In this document: positions 8,591 through 17,327 of the stretch, piece after piece | Position numbering within the stretch: the first letter of the stretch is position 1 | Layout: each line of letters opens with the position of its first letter | NCBI GenBank assembly: GCA_036008325.1 | Contig: DASYNW010000199.1 | Coordinates: 4,595-68,594, forward strand | Direction of reading: 5' to 3' | Source: AP-15 sp036008325 | GTDB lineage: Bacteria; Pseudomonadota; Alphaproteobacteria; ATCC43930; CGMCC-115725 | Length of the DNA stretch: 64,000 nt | Program-made: the position numbers and the translations under genes | Notes under the pieces: generated by a model | The model's database searches: none | Told to the model about the DNA's origin: nothing | The model's input: only the letters and a program-made list of their open reading frames with translations

Positions 8591-9549
8591 GGCTTTGCGG
8601 CTCCTGCGGCGATCGGTTCGATGCCGGCAAGCGGACGCCCGATGCGCTCGATCTCCCATTCGAGCGCGATGCCGCACGCCTCGTGCACCCGACGCCTTAC
8701 CTCCTCGCCGAGATCTTCGAGATCGGCGGCGGTGGCGCCGCCGGTGTTGACCAGAAAATTTGCGTGTTTGGTCGACACCATCGCCCCGCCGCGGGTAAGA
8801 CCGCGGCAGCGAGCCTGGTCGATCAGCCGCCAGGCGCTGTCATCCGGCGGGTTGCGGAAGGTCGAGCCGCCGGTGCGGCTGCGGATCGGCTGCGTGGCTT
8901 CCCGCGCTTGCCTGATCTCACTGATCCGCCGGGCGATCGCTTGCGGGTCGCCGGCCGCACCGCGCAGCCGGGCCTCGATAAAGATCCAGCCGGGATCGAC
9001 GGCGCAATGGCGGTAGGAAAAGCCCATCGCCGGACCATCGATCACATGACAGGCGCCGCGGCGATCGATCGCCGTCGCCGCCACCAGCACATCTTTGATC
9101 TCGCAGCCATAGGCGCCGGCGTTCATGCGCAGGCCACCGCCGATCGTGCCGGGGATGCCGGAGAGGAATTCGAACCCGGCGATCCCCGCCTCGGCTCCGG
9201 CCAGCGCCACATTGAGGTGAAGCGCCGCCGCGCCAGCCACGATATCGGTTCGATCAATGGTGAGGCCGGCGAATTCGCGGCCGAGACGGATCGTAACTTG
9301 AGGAATCCCGCCATCGCGCACCAGCAGGTTGGCGCCGCCGCCGATCACCGTAACCGCAGCCGAGGGCGGGAGTGCCGCGAGAAAGGCGGCGAGGTCTTCG
9401 CCATCGGCAGGGCGAAACAGCATCTCCGCCGAGCCGCCGACGCCGAACCAAGTGCGCCGCCCGATCGCCGCGTCCGCGGTCAGTCGGCCGCGCACCGCCG
9501 GCAGCGCGAGCGCCGGCCTCGCCGCAGAATCAGGCCGCGCCGCAATCAT
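8587..9549 (-). CDS. murB: UDP-N-acetylenolpyruvoylglucosamine reductase MurB
   Basis: FAD enzyme that reduces enolpyruvyl-UDP-GlcNAc to UDP-MurNAc. The 320 residues contain the FAD-binding motifs TWFGVGGSAEMLF and VIGGGANLLVRDGG, then FLSGIPGTIGGGLRMNAGAYG and the C-terminal GSTFRNP region with the catalytic Ser. The length and absence of the long insert point to type II MurB. ATG 9549 overlaps the murC stop (ATGA) and is preceded by GGAG; its stop overlaps ddl in the same way. Confidence 0.96.
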   Translation of the reverse strand: MIAARPDSAARPALALPAVRGRLTADAAIGRRTWFGVGGSAEMLFRPADGEDLAAFLAALPPSAAVTVIGGGANLLVRDGGIPQVTIRLGREFAGLTIDRTDIVAGAAALHLNVALAGAEAGIAGFEFLSGIPGTIGGGLRMNAGAYGCEIKDVLVAATAIDRRGACHVIDGPAMGFSYRHCAVDPGWIFIEARLRGAAGDPQAIARRISEIRQAREATQPIRSRTGGSTFRNPPDDSAWRLIDQARCRGLTRGGAMVSTKHANFLVNTGGATAADLEDLGEEVRRRVHEACGIALEWEIERIGRPLAGIEPIAAGAAKP

Positions 9550-10970
9550 CGGGAGTGGCTCCGTCTTCCGAGCGCCGCGAGGTCGCCGGGCAGATTGTTG
9601 GCCCACAGAGTGATCGAACCGGCGCCGAGGCACACCACCATGTCTCCGGGCCGGGCCAGCTCAGCCACCAGCGGTGCGAGATCGCGCGGATCCTCCAATG
9701 CGCGGACATTGCGATGCCCGTGCTCGGTGAGCCCTGCGACGATCGCATCTCGGGTCACCCCCTCGATCGGGGCCTCGCCGGCGGCGTAGATATCGGCGAC
9801 GAGGACAAGGTCGGCATCGTTGAACGCGGTGCAGAACCCGTCGAACAGGTGGGACACGCGGCTATAGCGATGCGGCTGCACCACGGCGATGACCTTGCCG
9901 GAAACGATGGCCCGCGCCGCCTTCAATACCGCTGCGATCTCGACCGGGTGATGACCGTAATCGTCTATTATCGTCACCCCGTTCCACTCGCCTATCTTGG
10001 TAAAACGGCGCTTGACGCCCTTGAAGTTGCGCAAGGCCCCGCGCAAGGCGTCGTCGCCGAGCCCGAGCGCCTCGCCGACCGCCGCTGCGGCCAGCGAATT
10101 CTGCACGTTGTGCTGTCCGAACATTGGCAGAAACAGGTTTGGGATGGTACGCCCGCGCTCTGCCAGCCCGTCCGACACGACGACGTCGAAGCGCGCCCCG
10201 TCGCGCCCGAGCTTGAGATCGACGGCGCGGATGTCGGCCTGCGGGCTCAGCCCGTAGGTCAATACCCGGCGATCGGAAAGCTTGGGGATCATCCCCTGCA
10301 CGACCGGGTGGTCGATGCACAAGGCGGCAAACCCGTAGAACGGGATGTTGCCGATAAACGTCTCGAACGCCTGACGCAACTCGTCGAAGCCGCCGTAGAA
10401 GTCGAGGTGCTCGGGGTCGATGTTGGTGACGATCGCGACCGTTGCCGGCAGCCGGGTGAAGGTGCCGTCGCTCTCATCGGCTTCGACCACCATCCAATCG
10501 CCGGCGCCGAGCCTCGTGTTGGTGCCGTAGGCGTTGATGATGCCGCCGTTGATCACGGTCGGATCGAGCTGCGCGGTTTCGAGCAAGGCGCCGATCAGCG
10601 AGGTCGTCGTCGTCTTGCCGTGGGTCCCGGCGATCGCCAGCGACCATTTGAGCCGCATCAGCTCGGCCAGCATCTCGGCGCGCCGCACCACCGGGAGGCG
10701 CCGCCCGCGCGCGACGAGGATCTCGGGATTGTCGGGGCCGACCGCCGAGGAGATCACAACGACCTCGGCCGCCCCCAGATTGGCCGCGTCATGCCCGACC
10801 GCGACCGGGATGCCGAGCCCGGTCAGGCGGCGAACATTGGCGCTGTCGGCAACGTCGCTGCCCTGCACGCTATAGCCGAGATTGTGCAGTACCTCGGCGA
10901 TGCCGCTCATGCCGATGCCGCCGATGCCAACGAAGTGCAGCGGCCCGATGGTCAGCGGCAATGCCCTCAT
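9546..10970 (-). CDS. murC: UDP-N-acetylmuramate--L-alanine ligase MurC
   Basis: Mur ligase that adds L-Ala, the first residue of the peptide stem, to UDP-MurNAc. The 474 residues begin with the dinucleotide-like motif FVGIGGIGMSGIAEV. The ATP loop GTHGKT is at 115-120, followed by VVEADESDGTF and TNIDPEHLDFYG in the central domain; DDYGHHPVEI marks the C-terminal domain. Its start and stop overlap murG and murB as ATGA. Confidence 0.97.
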   Translation of the reverse strand: MRALPLTIGPLHFVGIGGIGMSGIAEVLHNLGYSVQGSDVADSANVRRLTGLGIPVAVGHDAANLGAAEVVVISSAVGPDNPEILVARGRRLPVVRRAEMLAELMRLKWSLAIAGTHGKTTTTSLIGALLETAQLDPTVINGGIINAYGTNTRLGAGDWMVVEADESDGTFTRLPATVAIVTNIDPEHLDFYGGFDELRQAFETFIGNIPFYGFAALCIDHPVVQGMIPKLSDRRVLTYGLSPQADIRAVDLKLGRDGARFDVVVSDGLAERGRTIPNLFLPMFGQHNVQNSLAAAAVGEALGLGDDALRGALRNFKGVKRRFTKIGEWNGVTIIDDYGHHPVEIAAVLKAARAIVSGKVIAVVQPHRYSRVSHLFDGFCTAFNDADLVLVADIYAAGEAPIEGVTRDAIVAGLTEHGHRNVRALEDPRDLAPLVAELARPGDMVVCLGAGSITLWANNLPGDLAALGRRSHSR

Positions 10971-12082
10971 GCCGCGCGCCCCCGCACTGCGCCGCCGGGT
11001 TCGAGCGCCAGAGCCAACCGCGCCAAATGTCGGGCGGCATCGCGCCGGCCAAAACCAAGGGCGCGCTGCGCTGCGATGGTCAATGACGCGGCGTCGGCGA
11101 AATGGCTGTCGAGGCGGGCGGCGAGCGTATCGGGGCTGACATCGGCCTGGGCGATGACCCAGCCGCCCCCGGCGGTGGCGAAGGCCTGGGCGTTCGCGGT
11201 CTGATGGTCGTCGGTCGCGTGCGGGTAGGGGATCAGCAGGGCCGGCCGGCCGATTGCTGCGAGCTCGGCCACGGTCGAGGCGCCGGCGCGGCAGATCGCC
11301 AGATGCGCCCGCGCCAACCGCTGCGGCACATCGGCGAAGAAACTGTCTACCTCCGCGGCGATGCCGGTCTCGGCGTAGGACTTGGCGACGGCGGCGAGAT
11401 CTTCGCGGCGCGCCTGCTGGCTCACCCTTAGGACCGCCCGCAGGCCGGATGGCAGCGCGGCCAGAGCGGGTGGCACGATCGTGCTGAGAATGTGGGCGCC
11501 CTGGCTGCCGCCGAGGATCAGCAATTCGACCGGCCCGCCGGGCAACGGCGGCCGATAGCCGGACCAGCCGGCCGCCAGGATCGCCGGCCTGACCGGGTTC
11601 CCGGTTTGGACCGCACGGATTCGATCGAGCGGACGTAGGCCAATGGTCTCGGGAAAGCCGGTGGCGATCCGCCACGCCCGTGGCGCCAGCCGCCGGTTGG
11701 CGCGACCGAGCACCGCATTCTGCTCGTGAATGAGAGTCGGCAACCCGAGCGATGCCGCGGCCACCATTGTCGGTAACGACGGATAGCCGCCAAAGCCAAT
11801 CACCGCCTGCGGCGCCAGCCGGCGCAGCAGGCGGCGCGCCTGCACGGCGCCGGCGGCCAGTTCGGCCAGGCCGTAGGCAGCGCGAACCGGACCGCCGCCG
11901 ATCCGGCCGGAGCGCACCTCATGGATCGCCACATCGGGCAGGCTCATGGCAAAGGCATCTGCGCGCGAATCGGTCAGCAGGTGCACCCGCGCGCCGCTCT
12001 CGATCAATTCGACGGCGAGTGCCTCGGCCGGGAACAGATGGCCGCCGGTTCCGCCCGCGGCAAGAACGAAGGCGGCGCTCAC
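10967..12082 (-). CDS. murG: Lipid II synthase (GlcNAc transferase) MurG
   Basis: Peripheral inner-membrane GT28 enzyme that adds GlcNAc to lipid I, giving lipid II. The 371 residues show the N-terminal glycine loop LAAGGTGGHLFPAEALA, the acceptor-site region GFGGYPSLPT and HEQNAVLGRANR, and the UDP-GlcNAc site LILGGSQGAHI with CRAGASTVAELAAIGRPALL and PYPHATDDHQTANA. The start at 12082 overlaps the ftsW stop (ATGA). Confidence 0.97.
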   Translation of the reverse strand: MSAAFVLAAGGTGGHLFPAEALAVELIESGARVHLLTDSRADAFAMSLPDVAIHEVRSGRIGGGPVRAAYGLAELAAGAVQARRLLRRLAPQAVIGFGGYPSLPTMVAAASLGLPTLIHEQNAVLGRANRRLAPRAWRIATGFPETIGLRPLDRIRAVQTGNPVRPAILAAGWSGYRPPLPGGPVELLILGGSQGAHILSTIVPPALAALPSGLRAVLRVSQQARREDLAAVAKSYAETGIAAEVDSFFADVPQRLARAHLAICRAGASTVAELAAIGRPALLIPYPHATDDHQTANAQAFATAGGGWVIAQADVSPDTLAARLDSHFADAASLTIAAQRALGFGRRDAARHLARLALALEPGGAVRGRAA

Positions 12083-13197
12083 AACGCACTTCCTGCGAGC
12101 CGGCGGCGGGTCAGCGCCAACAGCATCCCCATCCCCAATCCGAGCGCCAGCATCGAGGAGCCGCCATAGGACAGAAACGGCAGGGTCATCCCCTTGGTCG
12201 GCATCATACGCAAGGTCGAGGCCATGTTGATGATCGCCTGCAGCCCGAACTGGATCAACAGGCCGGTGGCCGAAAGCAGCACGAACAGGCTGCCCTCCTG
12301 GCGCAGCCGCGACAGTCCGCGCAGCACGACAAAGGCGAACAACGCGACTACGACGAGGCAGACGATCAGGCCGAATTCCTCGCCGACGACGGCGAAGACG
12401 AAATCGGCGTGGGCGTCAGGGAGCACATATTTGACCGTGCCCTCGCCCGGCCCACGACCCCACAATCCGCCATTGGCAAAGGCTTCGAGCGAACGGGTGA
12501 CTTGGTAGCTGTCGCCGGCGGTCGGGTCGAGAAAATGATCGACCCGGATCTTGACATGCGGCAGCCAGGTATAGGCGGCGGCCAGCGCCCCGACCCCGCC
12601 GAGGCCGAACAGCGCCGCCCAATAGAGCCGCAGCCCGGCCATGTAGAACTGCCCGAACCAGACCGTCGCCACGACCGCCGCCATGCCGATATCGGGCTGC
12701 GCGATCAGCATGCCGAGGACCAAAAGCATCAGCGCCGCGCAGATCAGATTGCCGGGAAAGCCGCGGCGCAGCTTTTGCTCCGAGAACAGCCAGGCGGAGA
12801 CGACGGCGAAACACGGCTTGACGAACTCGGAGGGTTGCAGCGCCACCAGCGGAAAATTGATCCAACGGCGCGCGCCCTTGATATCGGCGCCGACGACAAA
12901 GGTCAGCGCCAGCAGCACGATCCCGATGCCGAAACCGATAAAGGCGATACGGCGCACGGTCCGCGGCGTCTGCAGCGAAATGACGAACATGAGCGCGATC
13001 GTCACCGGCAGCAGGGCAAGGTAGCGGCGCACGAAATGGAGCGCGTCATAGCCGATCCGCTCGGCCACGGCCGGGCTTGCCGACAAACTCATGACCACGC
13101 CGAAACCCATCAGCACGATGAGGGCGGTGAGGCTCCAGCGATCGACGGTCCACCACCATCGGGCCACCGGGCTCTGGTCGATGCGCGCGAACCTCAT
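12079..13197 (-). CDS. ftsW: Septal peptidoglycan glycosyltransferase FtsW
   Basis: SEDS-family polytopic membrane polymerase that works with FtsI at the septum. The 372 residues give about ten membrane segments. Family motifs include GARRWINFPLVALQPSEFVKP (read in two parts), the LIAQPDIGMA loop and the C-terminal LPFLSYGGSSMLALG. The start is ATG at 13197 (MRFARIDQSPVARWWW). It is separated from mraY by 134 bases where murD would normally lie, the largest gap among the Mur/Fts genes down to ftsA, and its SD is weak. Confidence 0.96.
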   Translation of the reverse strand: MRFARIDQSPVARWWWTVDRWSLTALIVLMGFGVVMSLSASPAVAERIGYDALHFVRRYLALLPVTIALMFVISLQTPRTVRRIAFIGFGIGIVLLALTFVVGADIKGARRWINFPLVALQPSEFVKPCFAVVSAWLFSEQKLRRGFPGNLICAALMLLVLGMLIAQPDIGMAAVVATVWFGQFYMAGLRLYWAALFGLGGVGALAAAYTWLPHVKIRVDHFLDPTAGDSYQVTRSLEAFANGGLWGRGPGEGTVKYVLPDAHADFVFAVVGEEFGLIVCLVVVALFAFVVLRGLSRLRQEGSLFVLLSATGLLIQFGLQAIINMASTLRMMPTKGMTLPFLSYGGSSMLALGLGMGMLLALTRRRLAGSAL

Positions 13198-13331
13198 CAG
13201 GATCGGCCCTCGCCATTCGAAGCGGGTCGGCTGAACGGGTCGGCCGGCCACCTCCCGGCGGCTCCGCAGATATAGCGGATCTGAACGTCCCTGGCTGCCA
13301 GATGTGCGAAGTGGCTGAGTAACATCCTGAG
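13198..13331 (-). other. Non-coding gap at the usual position of murD
   Basis: These 134 bases lie between mraY and ftsW, where most proteobacterial dcw clusters carry murD. None of the three minus-strand frames shows a recognisable MurD fragment. Most other junctions from mraZ to ftsA overlap or nearly touch, so this gap stands out as a possible scar of gene loss or relocation. I see no convincing promoter in it. Confidence 0.6.
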
Positions 13332-14420
13332 CTACCGCAGCTTGAGCGTGGCTAGCCCGGCAATCGCCAGGATCGAGGCGATTATCCAAAAGCGGATGAC
13401 GATCGTCGGCTCCTGCCAGCCTTTCTGCTCGAAGTGATGGTGCAGCGGCGCCATGCGAAAGACGCGGCGCCCGGTGATCTTGAAGCTGGCGACCTGGACG
13501 ATGACCGAGACCGCCTCGAGCACGAAGAGGCCGCCGATGATCACCAGCACCAACTCGTGCTTGGTGACGATGCTGATGGTCCCGAGCGCGCCGCCGATCG
13601 CCAGCGAGCCGGTATCGCCCATAAAGACCATTGCCGGCGGAGCGTTGAACCACAGAAACCCGAGGCTGGCCCCGACCATGGCGCCGCAAAATACCGTCAG
13701 CTCGCCGGCGCCCGGCACGTGGTGGATCTGCAAATAGTTGGCAAAGATCGCATTGCCGACCAGATAGGCGATCAGGGCAAAGCAGCCGGCGGCGATGATC
13801 GCCGGCACGATGGCCAGCCCGTCGAGCCCGTCGGTCAGGTTGACCGCGTTCGAGGCGCCGATGATGACAACGACGCCGAACGGCACGAAAAGCCCATCGA
13901 GATCGATCAGCACATTCTTGAAGAACGGCACGGCCAGGGTATCGGCCAGCGGCGCCGGGGTCACTCGGACGAGAACGACACAGGCGACCGCGCCGACCCC
14001 GATTTCGAGGACAATCTTGGTCCAGCCGGACAGCCCGCGGTGCGAGTTGCTGGTGAGCTTTTTGTAATCGTCAAAAAAACCGATCAGCCCGAAACCGACG
14101 GTGACCAGCAACACGATCCAGACATAGGGATTGGTCAGATCCGCCCAGAGCAGGGTCGCCACGGTCAGCGCCAGCAGGATCAGGAACCCGCCCATGGTCG
14201 GCGTTCCCTTTTTGCGGGTCAGGTGGCCCGCCGGACCATCAAGGCGAATCGGCTGGCCGTTGGTCTGCTTGGAGCGCAGCCAGGCGATGATCGGCCGGCC
14301 AAAGACAAAACTGATCAACAATGCGGTAACGACCGCCCCGCCCGAGCGAAAAGTGATGTAACGGAACAGGTTGAAAGCCTGGAAACGATCGGCGAGCGGG
14401 TAGAGCAGCGGGTAGAGCAT
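13332..14420 (-). CDS. mraY: Phospho-MurNAc-pentapeptide transferase MraY
   Basis: Polytopic membrane enzyme that makes lipid I from UDP-MurNAc-pentapeptide and undecaprenyl phosphate. The 362 residues equal the family norm. Motifs include KKGTPTMGG, the Asp pair GFFDDYKKL, NAVNLTDGLDGLA, FMGDTGSLAIGG and the His triad APLHHHFEQKGW. The start ATG at 14420 lies four bases after the murF stop; an upstream in-frame start would overlap murF and lacks support. Confidence 0.98.
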   Translation of the reverse strand: MLYPLLYPLADRFQAFNLFRYITFRSGGAVVTALLISFVFGRPIIAWLRSKQTNGQPIRLDGPAGHLTRKKGTPTMGGFLILLALTVATLLWADLTNPYVWIVLLVTVGFGLIGFFDDYKKLTSNSHRGLSGWTKIVLEIGVGAVACVVLVRVTPAPLADTLAVPFFKNVLIDLDGLFVPFGVVVIIGASNAVNLTDGLDGLAIVPAIIAAGCFALIAYLVGNAIFANYLQIHHVPGAGELTVFCGAMVGASLGFLWFNAPPAMVFMGDTGSLAIGGALGTISIVTKHELVLVIIGGLFVLEAVSVIVQVASFKITGRRVFRMAPLHHHFEQKGWQEPTIVIRFWIIASILAIAGLATLKLR

Positions 14421-14424
14421 CGAA

Positions 14425-15831
14425 TCAGGCCTCACGCTGCGCCGATTCGGCGATAAGCCGCTCGACAATGTAGCCGAGGCGCACCGCCCAGGAGCCTTTG
14501 ACCATCACGATGTCGCCGGGACGAAGGAAATCGAGGAGAGGTGGGATAGCCTGATCGGCAGACCGCCACAAGCCGCCGCGGCGGTGCTCGGGCAGCGCCT
14601 CGTCGAGCGCCGCCATTTCGCTGCCGATCAGGAACGCGCGATCGACCCCGGCCGCGTCGAGCGCTCCGACCAACTCGCGATGCAGGCGCCCGGCGGCATC
14701 GCCAAGTTCGCGCATGTCGCCGAGCACCGCCACCCGGCGGCCGCCGGCGGCAGGCATGGCGGCGGCGAGCACCGCGAGAGCGGCGGCCATCGACGGCGGG
14801 CTCGCATTATAGCTCTCGTCGATCAGGGTCAGGCTGGCGCCGCGCCAGGCGAGCTGGTGGCGGCGACCGCGGCCGGGCATCGCCTCGAGACCCGACAGCG
14901 CCTCAGCCGCCGCTCCCAGGTCGCAGCCGGCGGCCAACGCCGCCCCGAGAACTGCGAGCCCGTTCATGACCCAGTGCCGCCCTGGAAGCGGCAAGCGAAA
15001 GCGCAGCTTCGCGCCGGCGGCGGCCGCATCGACCGCGCTGCCATCAGGCCCGAGCACGCAGTCGACGAGCCGGATCGTGGCCTGCGGATCGGCGCCGAAG
15101 CCGATCAGCCGGGCCACCCCCGCGCGCGTCGCCGCTTCGGCCAGGCGACGAAATTGCGGGTTGTCGCGATTGAGAACCGCGGCGCCGCCGGGTTCGAGCC
15201 CGAGAAAGATTTCAGCCTTGGCGTCGGCAATCGCCTCGAGCGAGGCGAAAAAGCCGAGATGAACCGGCTCGACCGTGGTGATCAGCGCAACGTGGGGCCG
15301 GACCAGGCGGCTTAGCGCGGCGATTTCGCCCGGGTGATTCATGCCTAGCTCGAAGACCCCGTAGGCCGCGCCGGGTGGCAGCCGGGCCAGCGACAGCGGG
15401 ACGCCCCAGTGATTGTTCAAACTGCCGGCGGAAGCGAAAGCCGGGGCGCAGGCGCCGAGCGCCAGGCGCAGCGCTTCTTTGGTTCCGGTCTTGCCGACGC
15501 TGCCGGTGACCGCGACGATCCGGGCATCGCTGCGGGCGCGGGCAAAGCCGCCGAGTGCTGCGAGCGCTGCGAGCGTGTCGCCGACCCGCAGCAATGCCGC
15601 CTCGGCCGGCAGCCAGGGAATTTCGCGATCGACCATCGCCGCCGCGGCGCCGCGCGCGAATGCCGCGGCGACAAAATCGTGGCCGTCATGGCTGGGTCCG
15701 CCCAGGGCGACGAAGAGGTCGCCGGCCGCGAGCGTGCGGCTGTCGATCGACACGCCGGTTGCCGCCCAATCGGCAGCGCTCGTGCCGCCGGTCGCGCGGA
15801 CGGCGTCCGCCCTGGTCCACAGCGGCGTCAT
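14425..15831 (-). CDS. murF: UDP-MurNAc-tripeptide--D-Ala-D-Ala ligase MurF
   Basis: Last cytoplasmic Mur ligase, adding D-Ala-D-Ala to UDP-MurNAc-tripeptide. The 468 residues have an N-terminal UDP-binding domain (VSIDSRTLAAGDLFVAL), the ATP loop TGSVGKT at 109-115, ELGMNHPGEIAALSRLVRP in the central domain and LIDESYNASPPSM in the C-terminal domain. The start at 15831 overlaps the murE stop as ATGA, and mraY follows after four bases. D-Ala-D-Ala would come from ddl in the same operon. Confidence 0.97.
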   Translation of the reverse strand: MTPLWTRADAVRATGGTSAADWAATGVSIDSRTLAAGDLFVALGGPSHDGHDFVAAAFARGAAAAMVDREIPWLPAEAALLRVGDTLAALAALGGFARARSDARIVAVTGSVGKTGTKEALRLALGACAPAFASAGSLNNHWGVPLSLARLPPGAAYGVFELGMNHPGEIAALSRLVRPHVALITTVEPVHLGFFASLEAIADAKAEIFLGLEPGGAAVLNRDNPQFRRLAEAATRAGVARLIGFGADPQATIRLVDCVLGPDGSAVDAAAAGAKLRFRLPLPGRHWVMNGLAVLGAALAAGCDLGAAAEALSGLEAMPGRGRRHQLAWRGASLTLIDESYNASPPSMAAALAVLAAAMPAAGGRRVAVLGDMRELGDAAGRLHRELVGALDAAGVDRAFLIGSEMAALDEALPEHRRGGLWRSADQAIPPLLDFLRPGDIVMVKGSWAVRLGYIVERLIAESAQREA

Positions 15832-17327
15832 CCGCCGACCCGCCGGCAGCCGGGGCTGGGGCCGTGCCCGGCGATCTCGCGGGCGATTTCTGCGTCGTCG
15901 AACGGGATCGTCTGGCCGCCAACGATTTGTCCGGTCTCGTGGCCCTTGCCGGCGATTACTAAGAGGTCGCCCGGGCCGAGGCCGGCGATCGCGACCTCGA
16001 TCGCATCACGGCGGTCGCCGATCTCGATCGAGCCGGGTGCGGCGGCGAGGATCGCACGGCGGATCGCGCCCGGGTTTTCGTCGCGCGGATTGTCGTCGCT
16101 CACATAGACCCGGTCGGCCGCCTCCGTGGCAATGCGCCCCATCAGCACGCGCTTTCCCGGGTCGCGGTCGCCGCCGCAGCCGAACAGCACGACGAGCCGC
16201 CCGGCCGCGTGCGGGCGAAGGGCGGCCAGCACCGCCGCAAGTGCATCCGGGGTGTGCGCATAATCGACGACGATCGGGGCTCCGAGGGCGGTTTCGGCGA
16301 CGAATTGGAGCCGGCCCGGAACCCCGCTCAGCCGGACGAGGGCCGCGATTGCCGCCTCGGCCGGGACCCCGGTCGCGATCGCCAGACCGAGCGCCGCCAG
16401 CGCGTTCAGCGCCTGGAATTGGCCGAGCAGCGGCAGCCGCAGATCATAGCGTCGACCGAAGATTTCGAGGACAAGATCCTGATCGCGCTCGCGCGGCCGC
16501 GCGGTCACCAGCCGCAGTTCCGCCGCCAGATCGGCGCCATAGCCGATAACCGGGTGGCCATGGTCGCGGCAGAACGCCTCCAGATGCGCAAATTCGCCGC
16601 TGTCGCGGTTCAGGATCGCCGGCCGACCCGACCCCAATAGCGTTGTGAACAGCCGTTCCTTGGCGGCGCGGTAGCCCGCCATGTTGCGGTGATAATCGAG
16701 GTGGTCGCGGGTCAGATTGGTAAAGGCGGCGGCCGCGACCGACAGACCGTCGAGACGGAATTGGGCGAGACCGTGGCTCGACGCCTCGACCGCGAGATGC
16801 TCGATCCCGGCGTCGCACAGGGCGGCAAGATCGCGGTGGAGGCAGATCGGGTCGGGCGTCGTCAGCGCGCCGTTGCTGCGCCCCGCCGGGGTCACCAGGC
16901 CAAGGGTCCCGAGGCTCGCGGCAGGGAGGCCGACGGCGGTCCAGATTTCGCGGGTGAAATGGGCCACCGAGGTCTTGCCATTGGTGCCGGTAACGGCGGC
17001 GATGGTTCGCGGCTGCCGGCGGTAAAAGCGCGCCGCAAGCTGGGCCAGCCGGCGATGCGGATTGGCGTCGGTGACGATCGCCACTTGGCCGCGCTGTTCC
17101 GCCGCGAGGTTGAGCGCTGCGGCATCGTCGGTCAGGATCGCGACCGCGCCGCGGGAAGCTGCCTCGCCGGCGAACGCCCGGCCATCAAGCTTGGAGCCGG
17201 GCAATGCGGCAAACAAGAAGCCCGGAAAAACGGCGCGCGAATCAGCCGTGAGCCCGACAATTTCCGGATCGGCCTGTGGGTCGGCCATGGGCCGGCCGGC
17301 GGCATCGATCAGCTCAATAAGCTTCAA
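15828..17327 (-). CDS. murE: UDP-MurNAc-L-Ala-D-Glu--meso-DAP ligase MurE
   Basis: Mur ligase that adds the third stem residue. The ATP loop TGTNGKTS is at 113-120 and the DNPR motif at 412-415; DNPR is the known signature of meso-diaminopimelate specificity, so the peptidoglycan should be of the Gram-negative DAP type. EASSHGLAQFRLDGL and TNLTRDHLDYH are further family landmarks. The 499-residue length is normal. It overlaps ftsI by 14 bases and murF by four, implying translational coupling. Confidence 0.97.
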   Translation of the reverse strand: MKLIELIDAAGRPMADPQADPEIVGLTADSRAVFPGFLFAALPGSKLDGRAFAGEAASRGAVAILTDDAAALNLAAEQRGQVAIVTDANPHRRLAQLAARFYRRQPRTIAAVTGTNGKTSVAHFTREIWTAVGLPAASLGTLGLVTPAGRSNGALTTPDPICLHRDLAALCDAGIEHLAVEASSHGLAQFRLDGLSVAAAAFTNLTRDHLDYHRNMAGYRAAKERLFTTLLGSGRPAILNRDSGEFAHLEAFCRDHGHPVIGYGADLAAELRLVTARPRERDQDLVLEIFGRRYDLRLPLLGQFQALNALAALGLAIATGVPAEAAIAALVRLSGVPGRLQFVAETALGAPIVVDYAHTPDALAAVLAALRPHAAGRLVVLFGCGGDRDPGKRVLMGRIATEAADRVYVSDDNPRDENPGAIRRAILAAAPGSIEIGDRRDAIEVAIAGLGPGDLLVIAGKGHETGQIVGGQTIPFDDAEIAREIAGHGPSPGCRRVGG

